A stretch of DNA of 64,000 nucleotides, taken from positions 1,674,001 to 1,738,000 of the forward strand of contig CAWCHQ010000003.1 in the NCBI GenBank assembly GCA_963795415.1, in the 5' to 3' direction. Below, piece after piece: positions 47,010 through 56,466 of the stretch (within the stretch, counting starts at the first letter, position 1; each line of letters starts with the position of its first letter). The translations under genes and the position numbers were made by a program. The DNA is from CAVSUZ01 sp963795415 (GTDB lineage Bacteria; Pseudomonadota; Alphaproteobacteria; Acetobacterales; Acetobacteraceae). The notes beneath the pieces were generated by a model. That model was not told where the DNA came from. It saw nothing but the letters and a program-made list of their open reading frames with translations, and made no database searches.

Positions 47010-47964
47010 CCGACGGCAGGTCGAGTCTCGATCCGGCTGAGGCGGCGGTCGGAGCCGAAGGCGCGTACTCGCTTCATGACGATCTCGGCTTTGCTGGCGC
47101 TATGGCATCGCTACGGCGCGAGATCGCGCGCTGGGTGGAGGCGAGCGACGCCGAGCTCCATCCCCTCCTGCGCTGGCAGCTCTGCGGTGCCTCGAAGTAT
47201 TTCCGCCCGCTCACCGTCTTCTCCTGTTATCGCGCCATGACCGACGCCGAGATCGGCCCAGCGGTCATCCGCTCCGCCTTACTGGTGGAGCTGATCCACA
47301 ACGTCTCTCTTATTATTGACGACATTGTGGACCGTTCGTCGCAGCGGCGGGGCAAGCCCACACTGCATACCCGTTTCGGCGAGCTTCCAGCGCTCATGGC
47401 GTCGGGCTACATCGTCGCTGACGGGTTTCGGCTGGCCAGCGATGACCGCCAGGCGATCGGACTGATTGCCGAGCTGATGAAGCGCCTGGGCGTGGCGGAA
47501 TGCCTGTAGTGGCGGCTGCGCCGCAGCCCGCTAGGGATCGAGGACTGGCGCCGGATCGCCGCGGAGGACACCGGGTCCATGTTCGAGGTGGCGGCCTGTC
47601 TCGGCGACCGCAGCGAGGCGCTGCGCCGCTTCGGCGGCCTGCTTGGGCTGCTCTATCACGGCTGCGATGACGCGGCCGATGTGCGTGGCGCGATCGGGCT
47701 GGGGGGTGGCGGCGTGGAGGATCTTCGCGACGGTATCCTGACCCTGCCGGCCGCCTTCGCCATCCGCGATCCGGAGGTCGCGCGCCGGTTCTGTGATCCG
47801 CGCGAGACAGACCTGCCGGTCCTGGCGGCGGCGTTCCAGGCGAAGCTGCCCGAGGCAGAGAGCTACCTCGATCGTATCGCCGAAGAGGCATGGGCGGATG
47901 CATACACCTTCGCCCGCGATCCAGCGCCCTTACGCAAGCTGATCGAGCACTTCAGTTCGAGGTG
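47006..47964 (+). pseudogene. (E)-polyprenyl diphosphate synthase with internal amber codon, 3' end cut by IS21
   Basis: A class I trans-prenyltransferase that would condense isopentenyl diphosphate with allylic diphosphates. It has KYFRPLTVFSCYRAMT, the first aspartate-rich motif in LIIDDIVDRSSQRRGKPTLH, and the second in YHGCDDAADVRGA. TAG at 47507-47509 interrupts the frame after VAECL. Downstream the same frame continues WRLRRSPLGIEDWRRIAAED, so a CAG-to-TAG change at a glutamine explains it. The 3' end runs into IS21 coding after LIEHFSSRW, probably near the natural C terminus. The start is GTG 47006, overlapping the upstream stop. Product chain length cannot be predicted. Confidence 0.86.
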
Positions 47965-47975
47965 GGCGGTGGGGG

Positions 47976-49472
47976 ATGCTGATTGTGGAGACGGTCGGCC
48001 GGATCAGACGCGAGCATTTCGTCAGGGGCAAGTCGATCAAGGAGATCGCGCGTGACCTGAAGGTGTCGCGCAACACGGTTCGCAAGGTGCTGCGGTCGGG
48101 CGAGACGTCGTTCTCGTATGAGCGGGAGGTTCAGCCGCGTCCCAAGATCGGGCATTGGAAGGCGGAGCTGGACAAGCTGCTGACGAAGAACGCCGAGAGC
48201 GGGACGCGCGAACGGCTGACGCTCGTTCGCCTCTTCGAGGAGTGGCGAGGGTTGGGCCACGACGGCGGCTACGCCGCAATTCGCCGCTATGCCCGGCTTT
48301 GGAGCGGGCAGCACGCCGGACAGACGGCCGAGGCGTATGTGCCGCTGTCGTTCGCGCCGGGTGAGGCCTACCAGTTCGACTGGAGCCACGAAGTCGTCCT
48401 GATGAGCGGCGTCACGGTGACGGTGACGGTCGCGCACATTCGCCTGTGCCACAGCCGCATGATGTTCGTTCGCGCCTGCCCGCGCGAGACGCAGGAGATG
48501 GTGTTCGACGCCCACGAGCGGGCGTTTGCCTTCTTCAAGGGCGCCTGCACACGCGGCGTCTACGACAACATGAAGACAGCGGTGGAGGCGGTGTTTGTCG
48601 GCAAGGACCGGCAATACAATCGCCGCTTTCTGCAGATGTGCGCCCATCACCTGGTGGACCCGGTTGCCTGCACACCGGCCGCGGGCTGGGAGAAGGGCCA
48701 GGTGGAGAGCCAGGCCGGCTTGGTGCGCGAGCGCTTCCTCACGCCACGGCTGCGGGTGAACAGCCACGACGAACTGAATGGTTGGCTGTTGGACAAGTGC
48801 ATCGCCTACGCCAAGGCGCATGCCCATCCGGAGCGCCCCGAGCAGACAGTGTGGGAGGTGTTCGAGGACGAGCGGCCAAAGCTGGTTCCCCACTGCGGTC
48901 GCCTCGACGGCTTCCACGCGCTGGCGGCCTCGGTGTCGAAGACCTGCCTGGTCCGCTTCGACAAAAACAAGTGCTCGGTCAGCGCCGGGGCGGTCGGCCG
49001 ACCTGTCGAGATCCACGCCTATGCCGACCGGATCGTCATCCGTCAGGACGGACGCGCCGTAGGGGAACATCGCCGCCGCTATGGACGGGGCGAGACAATC
49101 TACGATCCTTGGCATTACGTGCCGGTGCTGGCCCGCAAGCCTGGCGCCCTGCGCAATGGCGCGCCGTTCAGGGACTGGATCCTGCCCGCGGCGATGGAGC
49201 GGGTGCGGCGTCGCCTTACCGGATCTGACGATGGTGACCGGCAGATGGTCGCCATTCTGGCAGCCGTGCTGACCGACGGGCTGCCGGCGGTCGAAGCGGC
49301 CCGCGCGCAGGCGATGGCCGAAGGCGTCCATTCCTCCGACGTGATCATCAACATCCTCACCCGGCAGCGCGATCCCGGACCGACCGCCGTCATCGCCACG
49401 CCGGATGCGCTGACCCTTCGGCATGTGCCCGCCGCCGATTGCGCCCGATACGATCAGCTCAGGAGCCGATGA
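47976..49472 (+). CDS. istA: IS21-family transposase IstA
   Basis: A 498-residue protein with helix-turn-helix SIKEIARDLKVSRNTVRKVL and a DDE core: AYQFDWSHEVVLMSG, GVYDNMKTAVEAVFVG and GWEKGQVESQAGLVRERF. It is complete. Its TGA overlaps the istB ATG as ATGA. It is closely related to the interrupted copy at 56584-60785. Confidence 0.93.
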   Translation: MLIVETVGRIRREHFVRGKSIKEIARDLKVSRNTVRKVLRSGETSFSYEREVQPRPKIGHWKAELDKLLTKNAESGTRERLTLVRLFEEWRGLGHDGGYAAIRRYARLWSGQHAGQTAEAYVPLSFAPGEAYQFDWSHEVVLMSGVTVTVTVAHIRLCHSRMMFVRACPRETQEMVFDAHERAFAFFKGACTRGVYDNMKTAVEAVFVGKDRQYNRRFLQMCAHHLVDPVACTPAAGWEKGQVESQAGLVRERFLTPRLRVNSHDELNGWLLDKCIAYAKAHAHPERPEQTVWEVFEDERPKLVPHCGRLDGFHALAASVSKTCLVRFDKNKCSVSAGAVGRPVEIHAYADRIVIRQDGRAVGEHRRRYGRGETIYDPWHYVPVLARKPGALRNGAPFRDWILPAAMERVRRRLTGSDDGDRQMVAILAAVLTDGLPAVEAARAQAMAEGVHSSDVIINILTRQRDPGPTAVIATPDALTLRHVPAADCARYDQLRSR

Positions 49473-50206
49473 GCATGGAGCGGACCGAAGTCCTCGACAT
49501 GATGGGCACGCTGAAGCTCTTCGGCATGAGGGGCGCCTGTGACGAGGCCCTGGCCGCGGCGATCAAGCGCAAGCACGAACCGCAGCGCTTCGTCGGCGAC
49601 CTGCTCAAGGCCGAGATGTCCGAGAAGCAGGCACGCTCGATCAGGTGCCAGATGACTATCGCCAAGCTGCCGCTCGCCAAGGATCTCGACGACTTCGCCT
49701 TCAAGGGAACGCCGATCGACGAGAGCCTGGTGCGCGATCTCGCCGGCGGCAACTTCGTCGCGCAACAGCGTAACGCGGCCCTGGTCGGCGGAACCGGTTC
49801 CGGCAAAACGCACTTGGCCATCGCGATCGCGCGAAGCTGCATCCGTGCCGGATCGCGCGGGCGCTTCTTCAACACCGTCGACCTGGTCAACCGCCTCGAG
49901 GCTGAGGGCCGCGCTGGACGTCAGGGACGCCTCGCCGACTTCCTGACCCGTCTCGACTTCGTGGTCCTCGACGAGCTCGGCTACCTGCCGTTCGCCCAAG
50001 TCGGCGGGCAACTGTTGTTCCACACCGTCAGTCGCCTTTACGAACGCACCTCGGTGATCGTCACCACGAACCTCGCCTTTGGTGAATGGCCGAGCGTGTT
50101 CGCGGGCGACGCCAAGATGACCACCGCGCCGCTGGATCGCCCAACCCATCACTGCGACATCGTCGAGACCGGCAACGACAGCTGGCGCTTCAAGAACCGC
50201 GCCTGA
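49469..50206 (+). CDS. istB: IS21-family helper ATPase IstB
   Basis: A 245-residue DnaC-like AAA+ ATPase that regulates IstA target choice. It has a Walker A motif (LVGGTGSGKTHLAIAIARSC) and Walker B (DFVVLDELGYLPFA), with SVIVTTNLAFGEWPSVF sensor 1. The start at ATG 49469 overlaps the istA stop. It appears complete. Confidence 0.94.
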   Translation: MSMERTEVLDMMGTLKLFGMRGACDEALAAAIKRKHEPQRFVGDLLKAEMSEKQARSIRCQMTIAKLPLAKDLDDFAFKGTPIDESLVRDLAGGNFVAQQRNAALVGGTGSGKTHLAIAIARSCIRAGSRGRFFNTVDLVNRLEAEGRAGRQGRLADFLTRLDFVVLDELGYLPFAQVGGQLLFHTVSRLYERTSVIVTTNLAFGEWPSVFAGDAKMTTAPLDRPTHHCDIVETGNDSWRFKNRA

Positions 50207-50621
50207 GCTTCACAAGCAACCGCCAGGGCTTGCACCGGTGGGTCCACGGGCGACCCCCCGCGCGCCGCTGCGTCAGCCTCTGCATGGGCACTCCGCAACG
50301 CGAGGGTCTCCCCTATGGACTACCGGCACAAGCAAACAACACGGGGTCACGATTGGACGCCGATCCGGGGTCAAAGTTCGACGCCGATTGACACTTTGGA
50401 GGCAGCGCTGGCCGAGGGTGTAGACCCAACCGGCACGTTACAGGGCGTTCCATCTTGCGATCAGCGAGCGCGAACATGCGCGCTTGATGTCGAGCACCGA
50501 TCACCGAGCGTGAGCATGCAGGCAGTCAATGTGAGCAGAGGCGGCCGTCTGCGATCACGAATCCGAGCAGGATTCGCCGATGAAAGCGAGCAAGGCCGTC
50601 GATGATGTCGAGCGGCTACAG

Positions 50622-51098
50622 CTAGCCAGGCGAAGGGGCGCTGAGCAGCATCGCGCTGTCCCCAATCCGGACCTGGAGTTGATAGCTCGACCAGTTTCTG
50701 GCGTAGTCGGCGGGCGCCGGGATAGAAGCCGACGTCAAGTACTGGTCGCTGACCGCCGCTGGCGTTGGCCGACCGACTGGCAGGCCGACGCCCACGCCTG
50801 AGCCGATCCCGCTACAGCAGCCGATGAGCCCGAAGCCCCCGATGCTAAAGCCGATCGAGGGAGGCGGGTTGTACAGGACGTGTGGCCCGCTAACCAGCAC
50901 AACGCCCGTTGTTCGATACTGGCTTCCGTCAGACCCGATCAGCTCAGCGTCCGACATCGGCCTGATGTTGCTGACCAGCACTCGGACCGCCCCGGCCGAA
51001 GGCTCGTAGCGCGCTTGCACGCCGTTCGCCGGCGGCACGCCGCTGCCGGCGCAGGCGGCGAGGGCCAACGCCACACCTGGGATCAACCACCACCTCAT
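50622..51098 (-). CDS. Lipoprotein with glycine-rich segment
   Basis: A 158-residue protein starting at ATG 51098 with a lipoprotein signal (WWLIPGVALALAAC, lipobox LAAC). The mature part has a small beta-rich core (AVRVLVSNIRPMSDAELIG) and a glycine-rich loop (FSIGGFGLIGCCSGIGSGVG). No family is recognised. It lies between the IS21 right end and the IS66 left end and has no visible damage. Confidence 0.65.
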   Translation of the reverse strand: MRWWLIPGVALALAACAGSGVPPANGVQARYEPSAGAVRVLVSNIRPMSDAELIGSDGSQYRTTGVVLVSGPHVLYNPPPSIGFSIGGFGLIGCCSGIGSGVGVGLPVGRPTPAAVSDQYLTSASIPAPADYARNWSSYQLQVRIGDSAMLLSAPSPG

Positions 51099-52834
51099 AC
51101 GCGATCTCCCTGTCTGCACTGTGCCCCGAGCGGCCAGAGACCCGCTACCGCGGGCAAATCGCGGCGCAGTCCGAACGCTGCACGCCGCGTCAGGTTGCGG
51201 CTGTAACGGACTCGGCATTGGTGCATAAATCTCGCCGAGAGCGAACGATATCAGTGGCTTGATCAGGGTGCGCGTAATACCGGCAAAACCCTGGGCCGGG
51301 ATCAGCGTCAGGCTGGCTGTCCACGACAGCGGATCAGGTCCGGCAGGGGCGGAATGGCGGCGCCGCCCGGCACGTTCAACCGGCTGCCAAGATAATCCCA
51401 GAATGCAATGCCCTGTTTGGCACATGTCTTGGCCAAGCCAAGGAATGCATCGCGGCAGTCGCGGCCCCGATGGCTGCGTGTCCCGGCGCCGACCTTGCGG
51501 CGCGTGACCTGGCAGCGGATGTCGTTCTCGGAGCCATTGGTGTGCAGTGGCACCTCGGGCCGATCCAGCACCTTCAGCAGTTCCGGCTTGTTGGCCCGCA
51601 GCCGCGCCAGCAGCCGATCCAGCGTGGCGAAGCCGGTGCGGCGGTGGAAGATGCGATCGAACCGCGCCCGCAGCGTCCGCCGGCGGCGTGCTGCGGGATT
51701 GGCGCGATAGGCTCTGAGGTCGGCGTAATGGTCCCAGGTCAGCGCGCGCATGCGCTGCTGCGCCGCATGTTGGGTGTCGGTGAAGGTGTCGAGCTTGTGC
51801 ACCAGTCGCTCGGCATGGACCCAGCAGAGCGCGTGATCGCCGACGGCGAACTGACCGGCGTCATCGCTCAGCACCACAGTGCCGCGCAGGAAGCCGTGCG
51901 CCGCGACGCTGCCCCAGATCGCGCCTTCGGTGGCGAGCAGCACCGGATTGGGCGAGGTGGTCAGGGCGGTGAAGCCAAGCCGGTCGAGATGCGCCGACCA
52001 GCTTGCCTGATCGGCGAACGCCGTGTCCGGCTGAGCCGCCAACCGGGCGATCAACGGCCCGGGCAGCGCATGGTTGCGCATGTAGCTGAACGCTGTCTCA
52101 TTCAGCACGAAGTCAGCATGCCCGGCGCGCAGCAGGTCGAGGAAGTTCAGCCGGCTTTTTGATCCGCGCGTGGCAAAGAAGGTGAAGCGGCCATCGCCAA
52201 TCTGCGTGCAGAAGGCGTTGGCGACCTTATGGCGCACGCCGGTGTCGTCGGCGGATATCCAGGAGGCGCTGGCAAGTCCGGCGCGCAGCACGTCCCGGCT
52301 CTCGGCGAGGAAGGGATCGGGGCGTTCGGTCAGCAGCCGCTGCACCTGCCGTTCGGAGATTGCCACACCGATCGAGCGCAACAGCGCAACCAGGCGCGGC
52401 AGGGTGGACTGGCCCTGATGATACAGCATCAGCACCAAGCGACGGAGTTCGGGACCGAAATGTCCGGCGACGCCCCCCGGCAGCGGTGCGATGAGGGTCT
52501 GGCCGTCCGGCGTGACCCAGCGCTCGCGCCGGTAGCGGATCGCCTGCACCGCCAGGATCACATCCTGCACCAGGTAGGTTTCGTAGCCCTTGAAGCGCGA
52601 CCCCGCCGGTGCGGCGATGCTCAGCACACGGTCTTCGACGCTGACGCGGGATCTGACCTTGCCGCGGCGGGGCTTGTCGCGGGGGGATTTCGTCCCTGAC
52701 GGCGCCGTGGCCTGTTCCATGCCACTGGGCTTGATGACGGGCCGGCCTTTCAGGCCCTTCAGCCGGGCGTTCTCCTCGCGTAAGGCGGCAACGGTCTGCT
52801 GCAATGCGCCGACCTCGGCCAGCAACTGCAGGAC

Positions 52835-53132
52835 GTAATTACCCACCCCTGTTTCGGGCGTAGCGATCAGGCCGTGACGGTCTGCAGGATGGTGTTGAAG
52901 ACGCTGGTGCCCGGTTTGAGGCGAGCGGTATCGACGACGCTGCGTATGTCGGCCTCACCCTCGGCGGCCCACATGGCACGATAGCCGTTGGTCACCTTGC
53001 GCTGGATCACCGAGGGCCGGAGGTCGCGCTCACAGGCGTTGTTGGTGGCCTCGACCTGGCCGGGCCAGTCGAAGGTTAGGAGCTGATCGCGCGCTCGGCG
53101 CACCTTGTTCTGAAGTTCACGGGCCAAGTCGC
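52835..53132 (-). repeat. ~300-bp inverted duplicate of the nested element's right end
   Basis: On the minus strand this segment encodes the last 85 or so residues of the IS66-type transposase (ARELQNKVRRARDQLLTF to NTILQTVTA). It is essentially identical to 54255-54554 in opposite orientation, except for a 3-base deletion that removes one alanine (TFDWPG versus TFADWPG). It can form a very large stem with the other copy. Confidence 0.9.
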
Positions 53133-53184
53133 GTAATTACCCACCCCCCTTGCGGCGGGGCGGCATTGCTGATGCAGTTTGGGC

Positions 53185-54522
53185 ATGCAGCGGGACGAGC
53201 TGGAGCGCCTGAGCAAGGCCGAGCTGATCGAGTTGGTGCTGCGGCTGCAGCGGCCGGAGAAGACCTCGCGCACCTCGTCCAAGCCGCCGTCCACAGACCG
53301 CAAAGCGCGTCGCGAGCAAGCCCGCCCCGGAGGTGCCAAGCCCGGACATGAAGGCCATAGTCGGGCGCTCAGCAGGGAGGTGGACCGCGTCGTCGATCAC
53401 GCCCCGCAGCAATGCCCGTGCTGCCGCAGGGCGCTGTCGCCCGACCTGCCCAGCGAAGCGGTGAGCGTGCACGAGCGGATTGAGCTGCCGGAGATCAAGC
53501 CAATCGTCGAGCACCACCGACGCTTGGCGGTGCAGTGTCCCGGCTGTGGGGCGCGGGTCGTGGCAGCGCCGCCGCCCGCCGCGACAGGCACGCCGTTCGG
53601 CCCGCGCCTGCACACGCTGGCGACCTACCTCAAGACCTTTCAGAGCCTGTCCTACGAGCGGCTGCAGGCGGCACTGGCCGACCTGTTCGGCCTGTCCATC
53701 AGCCAGGGCGGGCTGATGAACCTGCTGCGTCGCGCCCAGACTTGCTTCCAGGCCGGGCGAGGCTTGCCGAAGGTTCCATTCGGCGCAGCCGGATGGAATG
53801 GCAAGACGAGGGGCGAGCACGCCGTCGCAGCCCTGCGGCAGGCCAAGGTGGTGGCCTCGGACGAGACAGGCGTCCGGATTGAGGGCAGCAACGCCTATCA
53901 CTGGGTGTTCCGCTGCAAGGAGGCCGTGGTGCACCACGCCGCCCCGACCCGCGCCGCCGCGGTCGTGCACGCGATGATGGCTGGCCACCAGCCCGAAGTC
54001 TGGCTGTCGGACCGCAACTCGGCCCAGCAGGGCCATGGCCAAGTCCAGCAGACCTGCCTCGCGCACCTGGCTCGCGACGTCGCCTACGTGTTGGAAGTGA
54101 GCGACGACCCCGTGCCGTTTCGGCTCACGCTCTGGCTCGCCTCGGCCTTCGAGTTGGCGGACAGCATCTCACAACTGGCTGCCTCCACCCTGGTCGCCAA
54201 GCGCCGCGCGCTGGCGGGCAGGCTGGTCGCGATCCTGGCAGCACCCACCACCTGCGACTTGGCCCGTGAACTTCAGAACAAGGTGCGCCGAGCGCGCGAT
54301 CAGCTCCTAACCTTCGCCGACTGGCCCGGCCAGGTCGAGGCCACCAACAACGCCTGTGAGCGCGACCTCCGGCCCTCGGTGATCCAGCGCAAGGTGACCA
54401 ACGGCTATCGTGCCATGTGGGCCGCCGAGGGTGAGGCCGACATACGCAGCGTCGTCGATACCGCTCGCCTCAAACCGGGCACCAGCGTCTTCAACACCAT
54501 CCTGCAGACCGTCACGGCCTGA
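53185..54522 (+). CDS. IS66-type transposase of the nested element
   Basis: A 445-residue protein. The N-terminal leucine-rich helix (ELERLSKAELIELVLRLQR) and SSKPPSTDRK linker are typical of IS66 TnpC-type proteins. A zinc-binding HAPQQCPCCRRALSP and CPGCGARVV follow. The catalytic region has VVASDETGVRIEGSNAYHWV, CLAHLARDVAYVL and EATNNACERDLRPSVIQRKV. ATG 53185 was preferred to TTG 53179. The copy is intact. Confidence 0.9.
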   Translation: MQRDELERLSKAELIELVLRLQRPEKTSRTSSKPPSTDRKARREQARPGGAKPGHEGHSRALSREVDRVVDHAPQQCPCCRRALSPDLPSEAVSVHERIELPEIKPIVEHHRRLAVQCPGCGARVVAAPPPAATGTPFGPRLHTLATYLKTFQSLSYERLQAALADLFGLSISQGGLMNLLRRAQTCFQAGRGLPKVPFGAAGWNGKTRGEHAVAALRQAKVVASDETGVRIEGSNAYHWVFRCKEAVVHHAAPTRAAAVVHAMMAGHQPEVWLSDRNSAQQGHGQVQQTCLAHLARDVAYVLEVSDDPVPFRLTLWLASAFELADSISQLAASTLVAKRRALAGRLVAILAAPTTCDLARELQNKVRRARDQLLTFADWPGQVEATNNACERDLRPSVIQRKVTNGYRAMWAAEGEADIRSVVDTARLKPGTSVFNTILQTVTA

Positions 54523-54910
54523 TCGCTACGCCCGAAACAGGGGTGGGTAATTACTGCAGGACCAGGTCCTTCAGTTGGCCAGGCGTCAGGGAATCGAGGT
54601 CGGACGGCGGTGACACACCGATGTCGAATCGGAAAACCGCACCAGTGCGAATCCGGAAAATCGATCCGCTCCGCATTCTTCGGCGGCCTGTGGCATTTCG
54701 GACTCGCTTCAGGAGGCCATCCCGTCAGCGCACCCAGCCAACGCCGCAGGTCAGGGCGCTGCCCGGGGTTTTGCCGGTATTACGGGTGCGCATCCCCTAA
54801 ATCCCTAGGCTTTCAGGGGCTTAGCCGATTTGTGTTGGGGTGGACGGCCCCAACGGCATCATGTGCCAAGATCGGAGCTGTCGAAGCGTCCATCTGAGGA
54901 GCCGCCCGCC

Positions 54911-55495
54911 ATGGAGTTTAAGCGCATTGCCGTTGACACGTCCAAAGCCGTTTTCACCGTCCACGGATTGGACGAGCGCGGGCATCCGATCCTGCGCGAG
55001 AACCTGACCCGCGCTCGGTTCGAGAAGTTCCTTGGTAAGGTATCGCCCACCGAAGTGGTGCTGGAAGCGTGCGGCAGCTCTCACCACTGGGGCCGGTTCG
55101 CGCAAGAGTTGGGTCACGCGGTGCGGCTGGTCCCACCGCAGTATGTCAAGCCGTTCGTCAAGCGCGGCAAGAGCGACCGCAACGACGCCGAGGCGATCTC
55201 GGAGGCGGCCTCCCGCCCCAGCATGCGCTTCGTGCCGGTGAAGTCGGCCGAGGCGCAGGCGGAGGCGATGGACCTGAACGCGCGCGACTTGCTGATCCGA
55301 CAACGGACGCAGCTGGTGAACGCTGTGCGCGGGCATGCGGCGGAGTTCGGTGTGATCGCGGCGAAGGGCATCGCGCACATCGTGCCGCTGCTGCAGAAGG
55401 TTGCTGAAACAGACATGCCGCAGGCTGCCAAGGAAACGCTGGCCCAGCTGGGCCGCGTCGTCGCGCAACTGGATGCGCAGCTGGCGGAAGTCCTG
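54911..55495 (+). pseudogene. IS110-family transposase, N-terminal part only
   Basis: The DEDD domain of an IS110 transposase is intact: RIAVDTSKAVFTVHGLDERG, SPTEVVLEACGSSHHWGRF, VKRGKSDRNDAEAISEAASR and RTQLVNAVRGHAAEFG. After ~55495 (LDAQLAEV) the family similarity stops and the frame runs into unrelated sequence. The C-terminal IS116/IS110/IS902 half with the catalytic serine is missing. Confidence 0.85.
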
Positions 55496-56205
55496 GTCTT
55501 CCTCGCCGCAGATGTGTTTTCTTGTCGAGCGCAGCCGCGCTTCGGCCGCCTTGCGCGCGTCGCGGCGCGCCCAGCGCTGCCGCTCCGGATCAGGCATTCC
55601 CTACAGAATGCCGCCCCGCAAGATTCTTCGGCGGCAGGATGGAAGTCAACAGAGGGGGAATCCGGGCGGTATGGCTTTGACGGAGGACGTTGAAGCGGGA
55701 AACCGCGTCGTCTAGTTACTCCCGTATGGCTGGCGACTGCCGCGACGCGGTGCTGGTGCAGGAGGTCATCGGCAGTTGTCTCCGGGTATCGTCCACTGAG
55801 AGGATCGGCTTTCTGCGCGACTTCCGCGCGATCATGGACAAAGCAGTGTTGACTGCTCAGGAGGGCGGCACTGGCGGAGGCGCGCCCCCTGCGTCACGGA
55901 GGGCATCCGCGAGAAGCGGCGCTGGCCGAGCCGGGACGGCAGCCCCTACCACCCACTCTGTGGGCCCGGCTATCGCGAACGCCCCGGCCGTCAATGACGC
56001 CGCCTGGCGGCGAGGAGGAACGTCAAGCCGACAGGCCGGCGCCGAGTTGCCTGATCAACAACCGAAGCGCCCGGCAATGGCGCCTTCCATTTCCAGGCCT
56101 CAGGCTTTGTCTTCCGCGATGCCTCGCGCCCTCCAGCACCCGCGCCTACCTTGCCGACCCTCGGCGCACAGCCTTGGGTCCAGGCCGCAACCGCTTGCCA
56201 GCACG
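55496..56205. other. Stretch without a clear gene
   Basis: About 700 bases between the IS110 truncation and a proline-rich gene fragment. On the minus strand, PDPERQRWARRDARKAAEAR (from 55597) looks like the N terminus of a basic helical protein, but it runs straight into antisense IS110. A short plus-strand stretch near 55795 (ERIGFLRDFRAIMDKAVLTA) also looks protein-like. Nothing can be named. Confidence 0.4.
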
Positions 56206-56466
56206 TTATTTGGCGACAGCGCCGGGCGCTCCGCCCGGCGTGCCGGGAGGTGGAATGACGGGCATCGTGCCCGGCTCGGTTGGGGTCTTCTGCATCCCCG
56301 GATCCACGGCGGGTGGGCGCAGCGTGCCATTGGTCTGCGCCAGACTCGAGCTGAGAGTCTGGTTGGCATTCCCGCCATGCGACTGGTCGGGAGCGATCAC
56401 CTCGGGCGGGACCGGCGTGACCGAGGGGCCAGGCGGCGCCCCAGGCACAGTTCCCGGTGCCGTGGG
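56206..56466 (-). pseudogene. C-terminal fragment of a proline-rich secreted protein
   Basis: About 86 codons ending at the stop at 56206: PGAPPGPSVTPVPPEVIAPD, LAQTNGTLRPPAVDPGMQKT and a PVIPPPGTPGG tail. This tail style is familiar from small exported proteins of Acetobacteraceae-like bacteria (from memory, not searched). The 5' end with any signal peptide is removed by the left end of IS21 at 56467. Confidence 0.5.

Larger units (their letters stand above)
47965..50393. mobile_element. IS21-family element lacking its left end
   Basis: istA and istB are intact and the right terminus is recognisable: TGTCAATCGGCGTCGAACTT in reverse, ending at 50393, with an internal repeat of the GATCGGCGTCCAA block. 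The matching left terminus is absent. The prenyl synthase coding runs to within about 12 bases of the istA start, so the left ~100 bp seen in the related copy at 56467 has been lost. Confidence 0.8.
52835..54554. mobile_element. Nested IS66-type unit with internal inverted duplication
   Basis: Both outer ends read GTAATTACCCACCCCTG inward. The 8-bp direct repeat TGCAGGAC flanks the unit (52827-52834, 54555-54562). A third copy of the terminus, GTAATTACCCACCCCCC, lies inside at 53133, so a complete element occupies 53133-54554. The segment 52835-53132 is an extra inverted copy of that element's right end. Confidence 0.88.
51308..54616 (-). pseudogene. IS66-family transposase, split by nested element
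   Basis: From GTG 54616 the protein starts VSPPSDLDSLTPGQLKDLVL. After removal of 52835-54554 plus one 8-bp duplication it continues with LLAEVGALQQTVAALREENA and proceeds unbroken to the stop at 51308. The core includes WISADDTGVRHKVANAFC, VVLSDDAGQFAVGDHALCWV and the C-terminal HTNGSENDIRCQVTRRKVGA. Without the nested unit the gene would be about 535 residues and probably functional. Confidence 0.85.
51274..54783. mobile_element. IS66-family element carrying a nested second IS66 unit
   Basis: Terminal inverted repeats begin GTAATACCGGCAAAACCC at 51274 and are mirrored at 54783. The 8-bp direct repeat GGGTGCGC flanks both ends (51266-51273, 54784-54791), the size expected for IS66. The transposase gene inside is interrupted near its 5' end by another element at 52835-54554. 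Confidence 0.88.

Noticed and set aside
47507..47509. Pyrrolysine or selenocysteine recoding at the amber codon of the prenyl synthase
   Set aside because: The codon is TAG, so not selenocysteine; no pyrrolysine genes or recoding structure are seen in the window, and a glutamine codon is one change away.
50394..50621. Possible small gene between the IS21 right end and the lipoprotein gene
   Set aside because: Frames are short, and no start, ribosome site or family feature supports coding.
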